A stretch of 62,262 bases of DNA from MSPOR6 sp964652195 (GTDB lineage Bacteria > Poribacteria > WGA-4E > WGA-3G). The notes beneath the pieces were generated by a model, which saw nothing but the letters and a program-made list of their open reading frames with translations, had not been told where the DNA came from and made no database searches. The first letter of the stretch is position 1. Each line of letters starts with the position of its first letter. The position numbers and the translations under genes are program-made. This document shows positions 54,741 to 62,262 of this stretch, in pieces. The stretch covers positions 1 through 62,262 of the forward strand of contig CAZZBB010000089.1 in NCBI GenBank assembly GCA_964652195.1. The letters run 5' to 3'.

Positions 54741-55238
54741 ATGAAAACACTTCTAATTCTACGTCATGCAAAATCAAGTTGGGATAATTCTGATCTTAGG
54801 GACTATGACCGACCACTTAATAAACGGGGTAAGAAAGATGCTCCACGAATGGGTAAACAAATAAAGACAGCTAAACTTATTCCCGACAGAATTCTTACAT
54901 CCTCTGCTAAACGTGCTCGTAAAACTGCTAAAAGATTGGCAAAGGCATGTGGGTATTCAGGTAAAATTAAAAAGTTGGATAGTCTTTACCATGCACCAGT
55001 TGGTATATATTATGAGACATTGCAAGCAATCCCAGATAAGTATATTAACATAATGGTAGTTGGACATAATCCAACGATGGAACACCTTGTACATCACATC
55101 ACTGGACAATACCACCAAATGCCTACTGCTGCACTTGCACATATAAAATTACCATTAAATAATTGGGAATCACTCTCACCTAAGACAGAAGGAACATTGA
55201 TTGATTTATGGACACCCAGAACTTTATCGGACGATTAA
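54741..55238 (+). CDS. sixA: SixA-like histidine phosphatase
   Basis: The 165-residue histidine-phosphatase-fold protein starts KTLLILRHAKSSWDN (the RHA motif with the catalytic His), followed by RTAKRLAKACGYSGKIK-type text, then GHNPTMEHL (second catalytic His). It is related to SixA, which removes phosphate from phospho-histidine on signalling proteins. The next gene overlaps its end by 31 nt. Natural substrate unknown. Confidence 0.88.
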   Translation: MKTLLILRHAKSSWDNSDLRDYDRPLNKRGKKDAPRMGKQIKTAKLIPDRILTSSAKRARKTAKRLAKACGYSGKIKKLDSLYHAPVGIYYETLQAIPDKYINIMVVGHNPTMEHLVHHITGQYHQMPTAALAHIKLPLNNWESLSPKTEGTLIDLWTPRTLSDD

Positions 55239-56596
55239 ATTGCTATGTATTTAAATCAATTCTTTTCCTTTCCATTACCTTCATATCTATTACATCATTT
55301 TCTGAAATACCAGTATCTACAGTAGAGGATGGTCAACTCTTTCCAACTGCTGTTAATGATGGTAAGGGAGGTGTTGTAGTACTTTGGGAAGATTATCGTA
55401 CTGGTAAGGATTGGGATGTGTATGCACAGCGAATTAATCCTGAGAATACTCTATTATGGGATCAGAACGGGGTTCCTATATCTTTAGCTGATAGAAATCA
55501 ACGACGATTACATATGGTTGGTTATGATACACATGCTATCGTAGCCTGGAATGATAGAAGAATGGTACGCAGTTGGGATATCTATGTACAGGCGATAGAC
55601 CATAAGGGTATGGTATTATGGCAGATGGACGGTATGCCAATTTGTGTTGATAACACTGACCAATCCACTCAAACAATTCTGGCTGATGGTGAAGGGGGTG
55701 CGATAGTTGTATGGGAAGATGAAAGACATAGTTCAGAATTTCAAGATCTGTACATGCAACGTGTTGATTCACAAGGGAAAATCTTATGGAGGAAGGATGG
55801 TATTCCAGTCTTCGAATCGGAATCCGCTCAGAGTGAACCTCTCCTAACAGCAGATGGATTAGGTGGATTTTATATTATATGGTGGGATGTAATAGGGTAT
55901 GATACATGGCACATTATGGCACATAGATATAATCTTGATGGTACACCAATATGGGAATCACCGATACTCATTTCACCAACTGAAGGAATGCAGGGTATAC
56001 CGCGTGTTATATCAGATAATGCAAATGGTGTTATAGTTGTTTGGCAAATTTATGAGAATTTTATAAATGACCAAATATTCGCACAACGAATTGACACCGA
56101 CGGGAATAAAATCTGGAAAGAGGATGGAATCTCTATATGTACTGCTGATGGTATACAGAAAAACCATGCAATTGTTGGAGACGGTAGGGGTGGAGTGATA
56201 GTTGTATGGCGGGACGAAAGGGATATCTATGGGGATCTATATATGCAACGTATCAACACTGATGGTACAGTTATTTGGAGAGAAAACGGAATTCCACTTT
56301 GTACTGCAGGTGGACATCAAGATAGACCTTTCATCGTCAGTTTAGAGGATAATAATTTCTTTATTTCTTGGGTGGATTTTCGTGGTGACGTAGGAGAGAA
56401 AACTGTCAATGCAATCTATTGTCAGAAGATTGATATCCATGGTAAGATCCTATGGCAAAAGGAAGGTGTTCCAGTGTCTACAAGTAAAGGCGAGCATTTC
56501 CCTCCGTACGTTGTCTCTGTTGGGAATGGCGAGTGTATAGTGGTCTGGGGTAATAGTGGACGGGATAATGGTGATATATTCTTAAAACGGTTTTAG
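55208..56596 (+). CDS. Exported eight-repeat protein, probable beta-propeller
   Basis: The 462-residue protein has a signal peptide (about 1-35, FKSILFLSITFISITSFS) and eight repeats of about 50-55 residues with the consensus GGxxVxWxDxRxxxxWDIYxQRIDxxGxxLW....GIPIS. Trp and Gly positions are highly regular; the C-terminal repeat is shorter and may pair with the N-terminal strand. This predicts a beta-propeller or similar toroid. The ATG lies inside sixA (31-nt overlap) with GAAGGA about 10 nt upstream, suggesting coupling. No catalytic motif seen. Unknown function. Confidence 0.75.
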   Translation: MDTQNFIGRLNCYVFKSILFLSITFISITSFSEIPVSTVEDGQLFPTAVNDGKGGVVVLWEDYRTGKDWDVYAQRINPENTLLWDQNGVPISLADRNQRRLHMVGYDTHAIVAWNDRRMVRSWDIYVQAIDHKGMVLWQMDGMPICVDNTDQSTQTILADGEGGAIVVWEDERHSSEFQDLYMQRVDSQGKILWRKDGIPVFESESAQSEPLLTADGLGGFYIIWWDVIGYDTWHIMAHRYNLDGTPIWESPILISPTEGMQGIPRVISDNANGVIVVWQIYENFINDQIFAQRIDTDGNKIWKEDGISICTADGIQKNHAIVGDGRGGVIVVWRDERDIYGDLYMQRINTDGTVIWRENGIPLCTAGGHQDRPFIVSLEDNNFFISWVDFRGDVGEKTVNAIYCQKIDIHGKILWQKEGVPVSTSKGEHFPPYVVSVGNGECIVVWGNSGRDNGDIFLKRF

Positions 56597-56620
56597 GACA
56601 AACAATCTATATAGTAATAC

Positions 56621-58513
56621 TCATTCGTTATCGGTTTCTTCCTCCACCCGATTCATCTCAATTAAATGTGCCCCCTCCAATCCAGAACGGACTTCCTCGT
56701 CATAACTTGTTACAATCACTTGATACTCTTTGGCAAGCTGCTGAATAAAATCCACCATCATCTTTTTTCGTTCATCATCAAGATGTAATGTTGGATCATC
56801 AAATACAAAAAAGCCTGTATTACCTAATACTTTTGCAAGTGCAACCTTAAAACAGAGATAGAGAAACATCTTTTCACTTCCACTTAATAGCATCAAATTT
56901 CTATCTTCACCATTGATATTCACAGATGGAAGTAAATGCTTTTTAAGTAAGTCAATACGTGTTTGTCCAAAAAGTTCCATCTGATTAATCCAATTGTGCA
57001 ATTCCTCTTCGGCAGGTTTCATGATTTGCCGCTGTAGTGCCTCAATTGTTTTATCAACACCTGTGCAAGCGAGTTCAACACAAAGTAGTGTATTTTGAGC
57101 TTTCTCTGCTTGTAAATTCACTTCTTGAAGTTGATTCAATCTATCTGTTTGAACTGCTTCTTCCTGTTTAAGTTTTTGAAGTCTTTTTCTTTCATTATCA
57201 AGCTGCCTTTTTAATTGACCTTTATCCATATTTACTGTTAAGGAACTAATTGAATTACCATCATCTTCAGCACTATCAGCTTCTTCAGTTATTCCCTTTT
57301 CAGTTAACCGTGTTGAAACAGTGGTTAATTCACTCTCAAGTTTGGTTATTTCCTGTTCAAGTTGATCAAATCTTGTTAAATTCGTCCGTAAAGTTTGTAG
57401 TCTTTGTTCCAGTTCCTGACGACTGTCAAGAGATGTATTTTTCTCCTCTAATGTTTTGTTATATCCCTGTAATTCTGTTGATAGTTCTGTTTTCTCCTTC
57501 TCTTTCTCATCTACTATCTGTTGTATCACATTTCTTTCAACTTTCTGGTGGCAAGTAGGACAATGTCCATCGTTCTTATCAAGTAACACTCGCAAATTAT
57601 CACATACTTTGGACAATGCGGTGATCTGTGATTCGGTACTCCCAATTTTCTGCATCAACTGGTCCCGTTCAGATTCAATCCCACCATTTTCTTTGACAGC
57701 TTTTTCTATATTTTCGATCATTTCGCTCATCTGTGCCTTATCCTGAAAACCTGTCAATTTTTCGGTTTGTTCACGCTTTAGAGATTCTAACTGTGATCTT
57801 AATTTCTTTTGATTTTTCTTCCACTCTGAGATTAGCTCCGCATCACCAGTATTTTCGGTGTATGCTGCTTCAAACTCCTTTATTCTCTTTTCTATTTTCT
57901 CAATCTCAGTTTTACTGTTTTTTTGTTCAGTGAATCTTAGACTATTCTGATGTGAGTCTATCCTCGACTTTTCACGTTTCGCAAGACGACGTGTATCAAT
58001 GAAACATTCTCTGACCTCCATTAGCTGATCAATTCCTAAAAGTGTATAAAGGATATCCCGACGAGTAGCAGGTTGTTTTACAAGAAATTCGTTAATCTCA
58101 CCTTCACGTAAGAAGGTTGTTAATGCAAATCGTTCATGCATAAAACCGAACCGTTCTTTTAAATCAGCTTCTGTTACTGAGACACGTTCTTCATCAAGAA
58201 GAATTTTCCATTCACCATCAATTTGTTCTCTTAACTGACATCGTTTCCGTGTACCACGAAAAAGCATATATCTCTTATCATCAATAACAAATTGAAGTCC
58301 CGCTGTTCCACTACTTGATTTGGGACTTGATATATTTTTTATATCAACACGTGGTACTATAGCCTGACCTGTCAGAGAAAAAAAGATTGCATTAACCAGT
58401 GTACTTTTACCACTAAAATTCGGTCCAAAGATGAGATTAACACCGTCAGATAGATCATAATCTTGCTGTTTTAAACAACCGAAATTTCTCAGACGGAGTA
58501 ATTCTAACTTCAT
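56621..58513 (-). CDS. Rad50/SbcC-like zinc-hook ATPase
   Basis: The 630-residue protein has an ABC-type head at both ends: Walker A GPNFSGKST at 30-38 and, at the C-terminus, a signature (LSGSEKMFL, near 540) and Walker B (FVFDDPT, near 570). Between them lies a coiled coil with a CPTC zinc hook at 318-321. This is a short Rad50/SbcC layout. Its signature is LSGS rather than LSGG. There is no adjacent sbcD/mre11 nuclease. The upstream 68-aa gene ends 1 nt before its start, so the two are translated together. Confidence 0.9.
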   Translation of the reverse strand: MKLELLRLRNFGCLKQQDYDLSDGVNLIFGPNFSGKSTLVNAIFFSLTGQAIVPRVDIKNISSPKSSSGTAGLQFVIDDKRYMLFRGTRKRCQLREQIDGEWKILLDEERVSVTEADLKERFGFMHERFALTTFLREGEINEFLVKQPATRRDILYTLLGIDQLMEVRECFIDTRRLAKREKSRIDSHQNSLRFTEQKNSKTEIEKIEKRIKEFEAAYTENTGDAELISEWKKNQKKLRSQLESLKREQTEKLTGFQDKAQMSEMIENIEKAVKENGGIESERDQLMQKIGSTESQITALSKVCDNLRVLLDKNDGHCPTCHQKVERNVIQQIVDEKEKEKTELSTELQGYNKTLEEKNTSLDSRQELEQRLQTLRTNLTRFDQLEQEITKLESELTTVSTRLTEKGITEEADSAEDDGNSISSLTVNMDKGQLKRQLDNERKRLQKLKQEEAVQTDRLNQLQEVNLQAEKAQNTLLCVELACTGVDKTIEALQRQIMKPAEEELHNWINQMELFGQTRIDLLKKHLLPSVNINGEDRNLMLLSGSEKMFLYLCFKVALAKVLGNTGFFVFDDPTLHLDDERKKMMVDFIQQLAKEYQVIVTSYDEEVRSGLEGAHLIEMNRVEEETDNE

Positions 58514-58514
58514 A

Positions 58515-58721
58515 CTAATTCTTCTTTTTTATTTGAATTGCATCATAAAGCATCTGTGTCCTTACATTCTTCTTGCCCTGCGTTAATGTAATATCAAATG
58601 CCTTAAGTATGGCTTCAATTTCATCTGGTCCCAGTGCAATATACTTAGAATCTTTTTCTATAAGAGCTTCTATTTCTGCTTTAAAAATCTCTCGTGTTTC
58701 CTTTTCAATTACATTATCCAT
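58515..58721 (-). CDS. Unknown 68-aa protein coupled to the Rad50-like gene
   Basis: The 68-residue acidic-to-basic helical protein begins MDNVIEKETREIFKAE and ends in a run of Lys (IKKKN). Its TAG stop is followed by one base and the ATG of the Rad50-like gene, a classic translational coupling. It has GGAA upstream. No domain was recognised; helix-forming sequence suggests an adaptor or regulator of the ATPase. It is short, but the exact coupling and RBS support it. Confidence 0.7.
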   Translation of the reverse strand: MDNVIEKETREIFKAEIEALIEKDSKYIALGPDEIEAILKAFDITLTQGKKNVRTQMLYDAIQIKKKN

Positions 58722-58761
58722 GCTATCATTCCAAAAAAATGAGATTGCTCAATATTCTATT

Positions 58762-59955
58762 TCAAAGTTTGGATTTAATTCGCATCAAGCGTTCACCAGC
58801 CAGTTCCAATATATCTTTACTCATGCTAAACATGAAACGAAATTTAGACATACCGAGTTCAGATCGACTATAGAAACTTGAACCTGGAACACCACCCACA
58901 CCAATTTCTTTGACTAACCAATGTGCAAAAGCTGTATCATCAGGAAAACCAAAATCTGCAATATCTGTCATTATATAGTATGCACCTTCGGGAGAGAAAC
59001 AGCTAAAACCTGACTCTGTGAGGGTATTTAATAGGTGTTGCCGGTTTTTGTTATACTTTAACACCAATTCTTCGTAATAACTGGGAGGTAAATTTAAGGC
59101 TGCAATTCCTGCTCGTTGTAAAGGGTGTGGTGCTCCGACTGTCAAGAAATCGTGCATTTTACGAATAGCATCGGTTAAGGTATCAGGGGCGACCACATAA
59201 CCGAGTCTCCATCCAGTCATAGAATATGTCTTACTTAGTCCAGATACTGTAATCGTTCTGTCCTGCATCTGTGGAAACGAACCAATACTGATATGTGGTT
59301 TGTCGTCATAGATCATATGTTCATATATTTCATCTGTAACAGCGATACAATCATACTCACAACAGAGATCAGCAATCTCCTGGAGTTCATTTTGCGTAAA
59401 TACCTTTCCTAACGGATTGTTCGGTGTATTGATAATTATTGCCTTTGTATTAGTAGAAAAAGCATCCTTCAGTTCATCGGAATCGTATGTGAATTGCATT
59501 ATACCATCTACAGGATGTGATTCCCTTAATGCAACATATACCGGTTTTGCCCCAGAAATAATGGTATCAGGACCGTAGTTCTCATAGAACGGTTCAAAAA
59601 TGATGACTTCATCACCAGGATTTATGATTGCGAGTAGTGATGACAACATACCTTCAGTCGAACCACAAGTTACAGTGACGTTTTTGGCGGGATCTGTAGG
59701 GATATTGTTAAATGTCGTCATTTTATGTGCAATAGCGTCCCGAAAATCTGGTGCACCCCATGTGATACTGTATTGGTTATATCCTTCTTGAATCGCTTCA
59801 ATCGCTGCATATTTTACTTCGTCTGGTGGTTGATACGCAGGTGTGCCTTGAGACAGGTTAATGGCATTATGTTGTAAACATAACTGCGTCATACCACGGA
59901 TAACAGACTCAGTAAAACGTGTGGATTTATCAGATATTTTTGAGTGGAGGGACAT
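58762..59955 (-). CDS. Class I/II pyridoxal-phosphate aminotransferase
   Basis: The 397-residue PLP aminotransferase has INLSQGTPAYQPPDEVKYAA, then TCGSTEGMLSSLLAI, INTPNNPLGKVF, and SGLSKTYSMTGWRLGYVV, where the Lys is the PLP-binding residue; the end carries SKFRFMFSMSKDIL. This is the aspartate/kynurenine-type branch. It lies 22 nt after the O-methyltransferase gene and 40 nt before the 68-aa gene, so it is in the same operon. Substrate unassigned. Confidence 0.95.
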   Translation of the reverse strand: MSLHSKISDKSTRFTESVIRGMTQLCLQHNAINLSQGTPAYQPPDEVKYAAIEAIQEGYNQYSITWGAPDFRDAIAHKMTTFNNIPTDPAKNVTVTCGSTEGMLSSLLAIINPGDEVIIFEPFYENYGPDTIISGAKPVYVALRESHPVDGIMQFTYDSDELKDAFSTNTKAIIINTPNNPLGKVFTQNELQEIADLCCEYDCIAVTDEIYEHMIYDDKPHISIGSFPQMQDRTITVSGLSKTYSMTGWRLGYVVAPDTLTDAIRKMHDFLTVGAPHPLQRAGIAALNLPPSYYEELVLKYNKNRQHLLNTLTESGFSCFSPEGAYYIMTDIADFGFPDDTAFAHWLVKEIGVGGVPGSSFYSRSELGMSKFRFMFSMSKDILELAGERLMRIKSKL

Positions 59956-59977
59956 ATAATTGGATTATTAAATTACT

Positions 59978-60526
59978 TTACTTTATTTTATGACTTAATA
60001 TGATGCCATCATCAAGAGGTATATCTACAGAGTTTAAAATAGGTGTATTGAATACATAATCAACAAAATCAGGCATTTCATCACGCATTGTAACAGTATC
60101 ATCCGCTACGATTAAACCACCTACACGTATGTTAGGTAGAGCTAATTCAAGATACTTCTTATATTCATCTTTTTGTGCATCTAAGAAGACAAGATCGAAG
60201 GTCCCATCACATTTTGAAATCTCATCAAGAGCGTTCCCGATTCGGATGTCAACGATTGTGTTTAGACCAACTTCAATAAGATGTGTCTGTGCTTCTTCCG
60301 CCCGTTTTGGGTCAAATTCAATTGTAATGAGTTGACCCCCTGTCAGGTTTAATGCCGCAGCGAGCCAGATAGTAGAATAACCATTGCTTGTACCGACTTC
60401 AAGTACGTTCTGAGCTTTTATGGACTGAATCAGAATTGAGAGAAATTGTCCGTTTTCTGGAGCGATATTTGTGTATTCTGTTGCTGTTTTTTCAAGCCGT
60501 TTTAATACAGATTCATACTGAACCAT
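59978..60526 (-). CDS. O-methyltransferase (catechol-type)
   Basis: This 182-residue class I methyltransferase has the short O-MT layout: NVLEVGTSNGYSTIWLAAAL (SAM loop), ITIEFDPKRAEEA, and DLVFLDAQKDEYKKYLELALPNI, with Asp/Lys residues typical of catechol O-methyltransferase and YrrM-like enzymes. It is the first gene of the four-gene minus-strand operon. Confidence 0.92.
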   Translation of the reverse strand: MVQYESVLKRLEKTATEYTNIAPENGQFLSILIQSIKAQNVLEVGTSNGYSTIWLAAALNLTGGQLITIEFDPKRAEEAQTHLIEVGLNTIVDIRIGNALDEISKCDGTFDLVFLDAQKDEYKKYLELALPNIRVGGLIVADDTVTMRDEMPDFVDYVFNTPILNSVDIPLDDGIILSHKIK

Positions 60527-60594
60527 ATTCTACTCAACAATATTCTATAATTGCTTGAGTTTGTTAACTCAGATTTTTATATTCGAATTAAGGA

Positions 60595-60663
60595 ATCAAC
60601 GGTATGCATGACATTAAGTCATTCCGGGGAATGAATGCTATTTAACATTCCAGCCTACAGGGT
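60595..60663. repeat. REP-like family C fragment
   Basis: The CAACGGTATGC...AATGAATGC text followed by CATTCCAGCCTACAGGG recalls the 53331-53510 cluster (CGGTATGAA/TTCATACCG words and the small hairpins). Imperfect. Confidence 0.4.
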
Positions 60664-60775
60664 CTATATAAAAGTATTAATTATGGAAAATGAAGTTCAT
60701 GTATCTATTATCAGATTAATCGAAATTTTATCACAGTTTTGAACATGTGTCAATGATACAAAGCGAATTCAGCAG

Positions 60776-61168
60776 AGGTGCTTAGTTTAAGAATAATCAG
60801 TCAATTAGTGTTACTAATAGTTCATTTTCGTATTCGTATGTTAGGTTGAACCGTAGGTAAAACTCAACAATCATGTATTTATAGTGGACAGTCCATTCAA
60901 ATATTGTGGGCAATATTGCAAGTGCCACCGCATGAAATTGCAGATCAACGGTATGAATGCCGTAAGGCGTTCCCTGCGGTTACAAACCACACCTACGGGG
61001 ACGAGGAAATGGTTTTTGTATGATTGATGCTTTCAAAGAAGACCACTTGAAAATTTAGTGTGTACTGTCCATCAGTGTTACATGTTGGGTTTTGTTCCTC
61101 AACCCAACCTACAGGTAGTTTATATAGAAATGTGAAAATAGAGCAGAAACTATGAATACTAAATAACC
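60776..61168. repeat. Diverged family B element, apparently interrupted
   Basis: The left part (AGGTGCTTAGTTTAAG... TTAGGTTGAACCGTAGGT) and right part (CAGTGTTACATG...ACAGGTAGTTTATA...ACTAAATAACC) match the two halves of the 28827-28987 element. Between them an extra segment, 60885-61071, carries its own TGGACAGT/ACTGTCCA ends, and the right half has a further GTTGGGTT/AACCCAAC hairpin. The element seems to have been split by a later insertion. Confidence 0.6.
60885..61071. repeat. Inserted segment with TGGACAGT ends inside a family B element
   Basis: The 8-bp inverted ends TGGACAGT (60885-60892) and ACTGTCCA (61064-61071) enclose 187 bases with no ORF. The inside carries a piece related to REP family C (60946-61003). 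No clear target-site duplication was seen. Confidence 0.45.
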
Positions 61169-61187
61169 GTAGGGAATTCCACACAGT

Positions 61188-62024
61188 TTATTGGAACAAT
61201 TGCCAACTGCGTCCAGGTTTGTCTACGCGAAATACCTCTACATTTCCTCTATCCGCTATAGTAACATAGCAAGTTCGACCATCTGGCCCACCAAAAGCGA
61301 TATTTGTACAACTCTTTCCTGTCAATTCAACTTCTAATAACACATCTCCTGAAGGGGATAGTTTCGCTATTGTACCTTTCCCATGACGTGTTATATATAG
61401 ATTTCCTTCAACATCGCAACGCATACCGTCCATACCAAAATCTGGAAATTGAATTAAGAGAGACTTATTGCTAATTTCACCTTCCGGAGATAAATCGTAT
61501 CTCCACACATTCCTCTGTACAGACTCATTAATATATAACGTTTTTTCATCTGGACTTACTTCAATTCCATTCGTTGTACCCATATCAGACTCTAAAAGTG
61601 TAACATGTCCATCAGTGTCTACACGCCATAGTTGTCCTTTAGATTCACCCCAATTGGGATCACTTGCATATATTTTATCGTTTGCACCTATAGCCAAATC
61701 ATTCGGTTGATTCATAGTTGGTTCATGTGCATGTACCGTGATTTCTTTTGTTCCCATATCTACCTTAAGTACATTATGGTTCGTATAGTCAGCAATAAAC
61801 ATATAACCTTCAGAGTTAAATCGTATACCGTTTCCAATACTACCTGTCGGCAATTCGACAAAAACACTTGCTTCCCCTTCCGGTGTTACCTTTCCAATAG
61901 TGTGTTGTCTTTCATAATTCACTGCATATAGATTACCGTCTGCATCACATGCTGGACCTTCAATTCCAGATGTAAATCCACTCTCAGGTGTAAATTCATT
62001 ACTAACAAAAAGCTCTTCATTCAT
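61188..62024 (-). CDS. SMP-30/gluconolactonase-like protein, second copy
   Basis: The 278-residue six-bladed propeller has repeated GNLYAVNYERQHTIGKV-type blades, VELPTGSIGNGIRFNSEGYMFIAD, MNQPNDLAIGANDKIYASDP (Asn-Asp motif) and TNGIEVSPDEKTLYINES. These match the SMP-30 superfamily, although it is clearly diverged from the 6579-7550 protein. ATG 62024 is used because GAGGAA lies 6 nt upstream; a TTG at 62030 is less likely. No signal peptide. Substrate unknown. Confidence 0.9.
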   Translation of the reverse strand: MNEELFVSNEFTPESGFTSGIEGPACDADGNLYAVNYERQHTIGKVTPEGEASVFVELPTGSIGNGIRFNSEGYMFIADYTNHNVLKVDMGTKEITVHAHEPTMNQPNDLAIGANDKIYASDPNWGESKGQLWRVDTDGHVTLLESDMGTTNGIEVSPDEKTLYINESVQRNVWRYDLSPEGEISNKSLLIQFPDFGMDGMRCDVEGNLYITRHGKGTIAKLSPSGDVLLEVELTGKSCTNIAFGGPDGRTCYVTIADRGNVEVFRVDKPGRSWQLFQ

Positions 62025-62118
62025 AATCAATTCCTCAACCTTCCCTTATGTATAGAGATATTTTGTGTATAGTTTACCATATCTATAGATAGGTGTCAGT
62101 ATATTCAAGATTTTGTGC

Positions 62119-62262
62119 GGGCTATTTAGTTTTAAGAATTACCAGTTACTGAGTGTTACTGATAGTTTGTTTCGTAGGGAATCAACGCAGCATGCGCATA
62201 TGGCATGCTGCGGGGTTGAACCGCAGGTGAAACCCAACATCTTCTGTATGCCCAGTGTTACA
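62119..62262 (+). repeat. Family B element, cut by window edge, with an inserted hairpin
   Basis: It starts GGGCTATTTAGTTTTAAG and follows the 28827-28987 element through CGTAGG, GTTGAACCGCAGGTGAAACCC and CCCAGTGTTACA to the end of the window. Between CGTAGG and GTTGAACC there is a 9-bp palindrome pair, GCAGCATGC (62187-62195) and GCATGCTGC (62203-62211), absent from the first copy. Confidence 0.65.

Larger units (their letters stand above)
60527..61187. other. Repeat-rich intergenic region
   Basis: No gene seen. It contains the REP-like pieces at 60595-60663 and 60946-61003, and a family-B element from 60776 to 61168 that is split by a second insert (60885-61071). Confidence 0.6.

Noticed and set aside
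1..62262. tRNA or rRNA genes
   Set aside because: No T-loop GGTTCGA-type sequences with matching acceptor stems and no rRNA-like blocks were seen on either strand.
1..62262. CRISPR array
   Set aside because: Repeats found are palindromic, unevenly spaced and lack regular 30-40 bp spacers; no cas genes.

Overview
The window is AT-rich bacterial chromosome from a Gram-negative (didermic) bacterium. It encodes an Omp85/BamA-family barrel, three TonB-dependent receptors, a TonB protein and several exported proteins. The gene mix (SMP-30 lactonases, Gfo/Idh/MocA and DegT families, PIG-L deacetylase, WD40/TolB propellers, DUF5916, DUF547, squalene-cyclase-like repeats, bacterial GGGP synthase) resembles uncultivated lineages such as Candidatus Poribacteria or FCB/PVC relatives. 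That placement is inference; no rRNA or tRNA gene was seen.

Layout. 1-8.4 kb: the tail of an unknown gene, a WD40 protein beside a dispersed repeat, a compact minus-strand operon (ATP-grasp / alpha-E / transglutaminase), a solitary solute-binding protein, a 44-aa membrane ORF, an SMP-30 lactonase and a methyltransferase. 8.4-17.6 kb: a tandem PurS protein, a PIG-L deacetylase, a small dihaem cytochrome, then grpE-dnaJ-prmA, GGGP synthase, an NCS2 purine permease and GTP-type PEP carboxykinase. 17.6-23.2 kb: a BamA-like barrel, a decayed gene, batD and batC, and a dead IS element with 18-bp terminal repeats just upstream of batC. 23.2-27.6 kb: a membrane protein, then purF - small membrane protein - purM - a FliG-like protein. 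27.6-38.2 kb: TonB, a DUF5916 outer-membrane protein and three tandem paralogous TonB receptors. 38.2-39.3 kb: a 1.1-kb gene-free stretch with repeats. 39.3-49 kb: DUF547, an oxidoreductase, an exported alpha/alpha-barrel repeat protein with a strong terminator, then three MacB/FtsX-type permeases and a long HlyD-like adaptor with no ATPase gene. 49-62.3 kb: MBL hydrolase, DegT aminotransferase, a repeat cluster, a TolB-like propeller, a dehydrogenase, SixA-like phosphatase, an eight-repeat exported protein, and a four-gene operon (O-methyltransferase, aminotransferase, 68-aa protein, Rad50/SbcC-like zinc-hook ATPase). An SMP-30 lactonase follows, and copies of a short inverted-repeat element lie on both sides of it.

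The most interesting points are: a FliG C-domain homologue outside any flagellar locus whose motor-critical charges look reversed or lost; a Rad50-like ATPase with a zinc hook but no Mre11, coupled at 1 nt to an unknown 68-aa protein; an ATPase-less set of three MacB-type permeases; a free-standing tandem PurS; and several families of small mobile or palindromic repeats, including one copy apparently split by another insertion. I found no single system I can call new with confidence.

All calls were made by eye from sequence motifs and family knowledge. No database search or computation was run.
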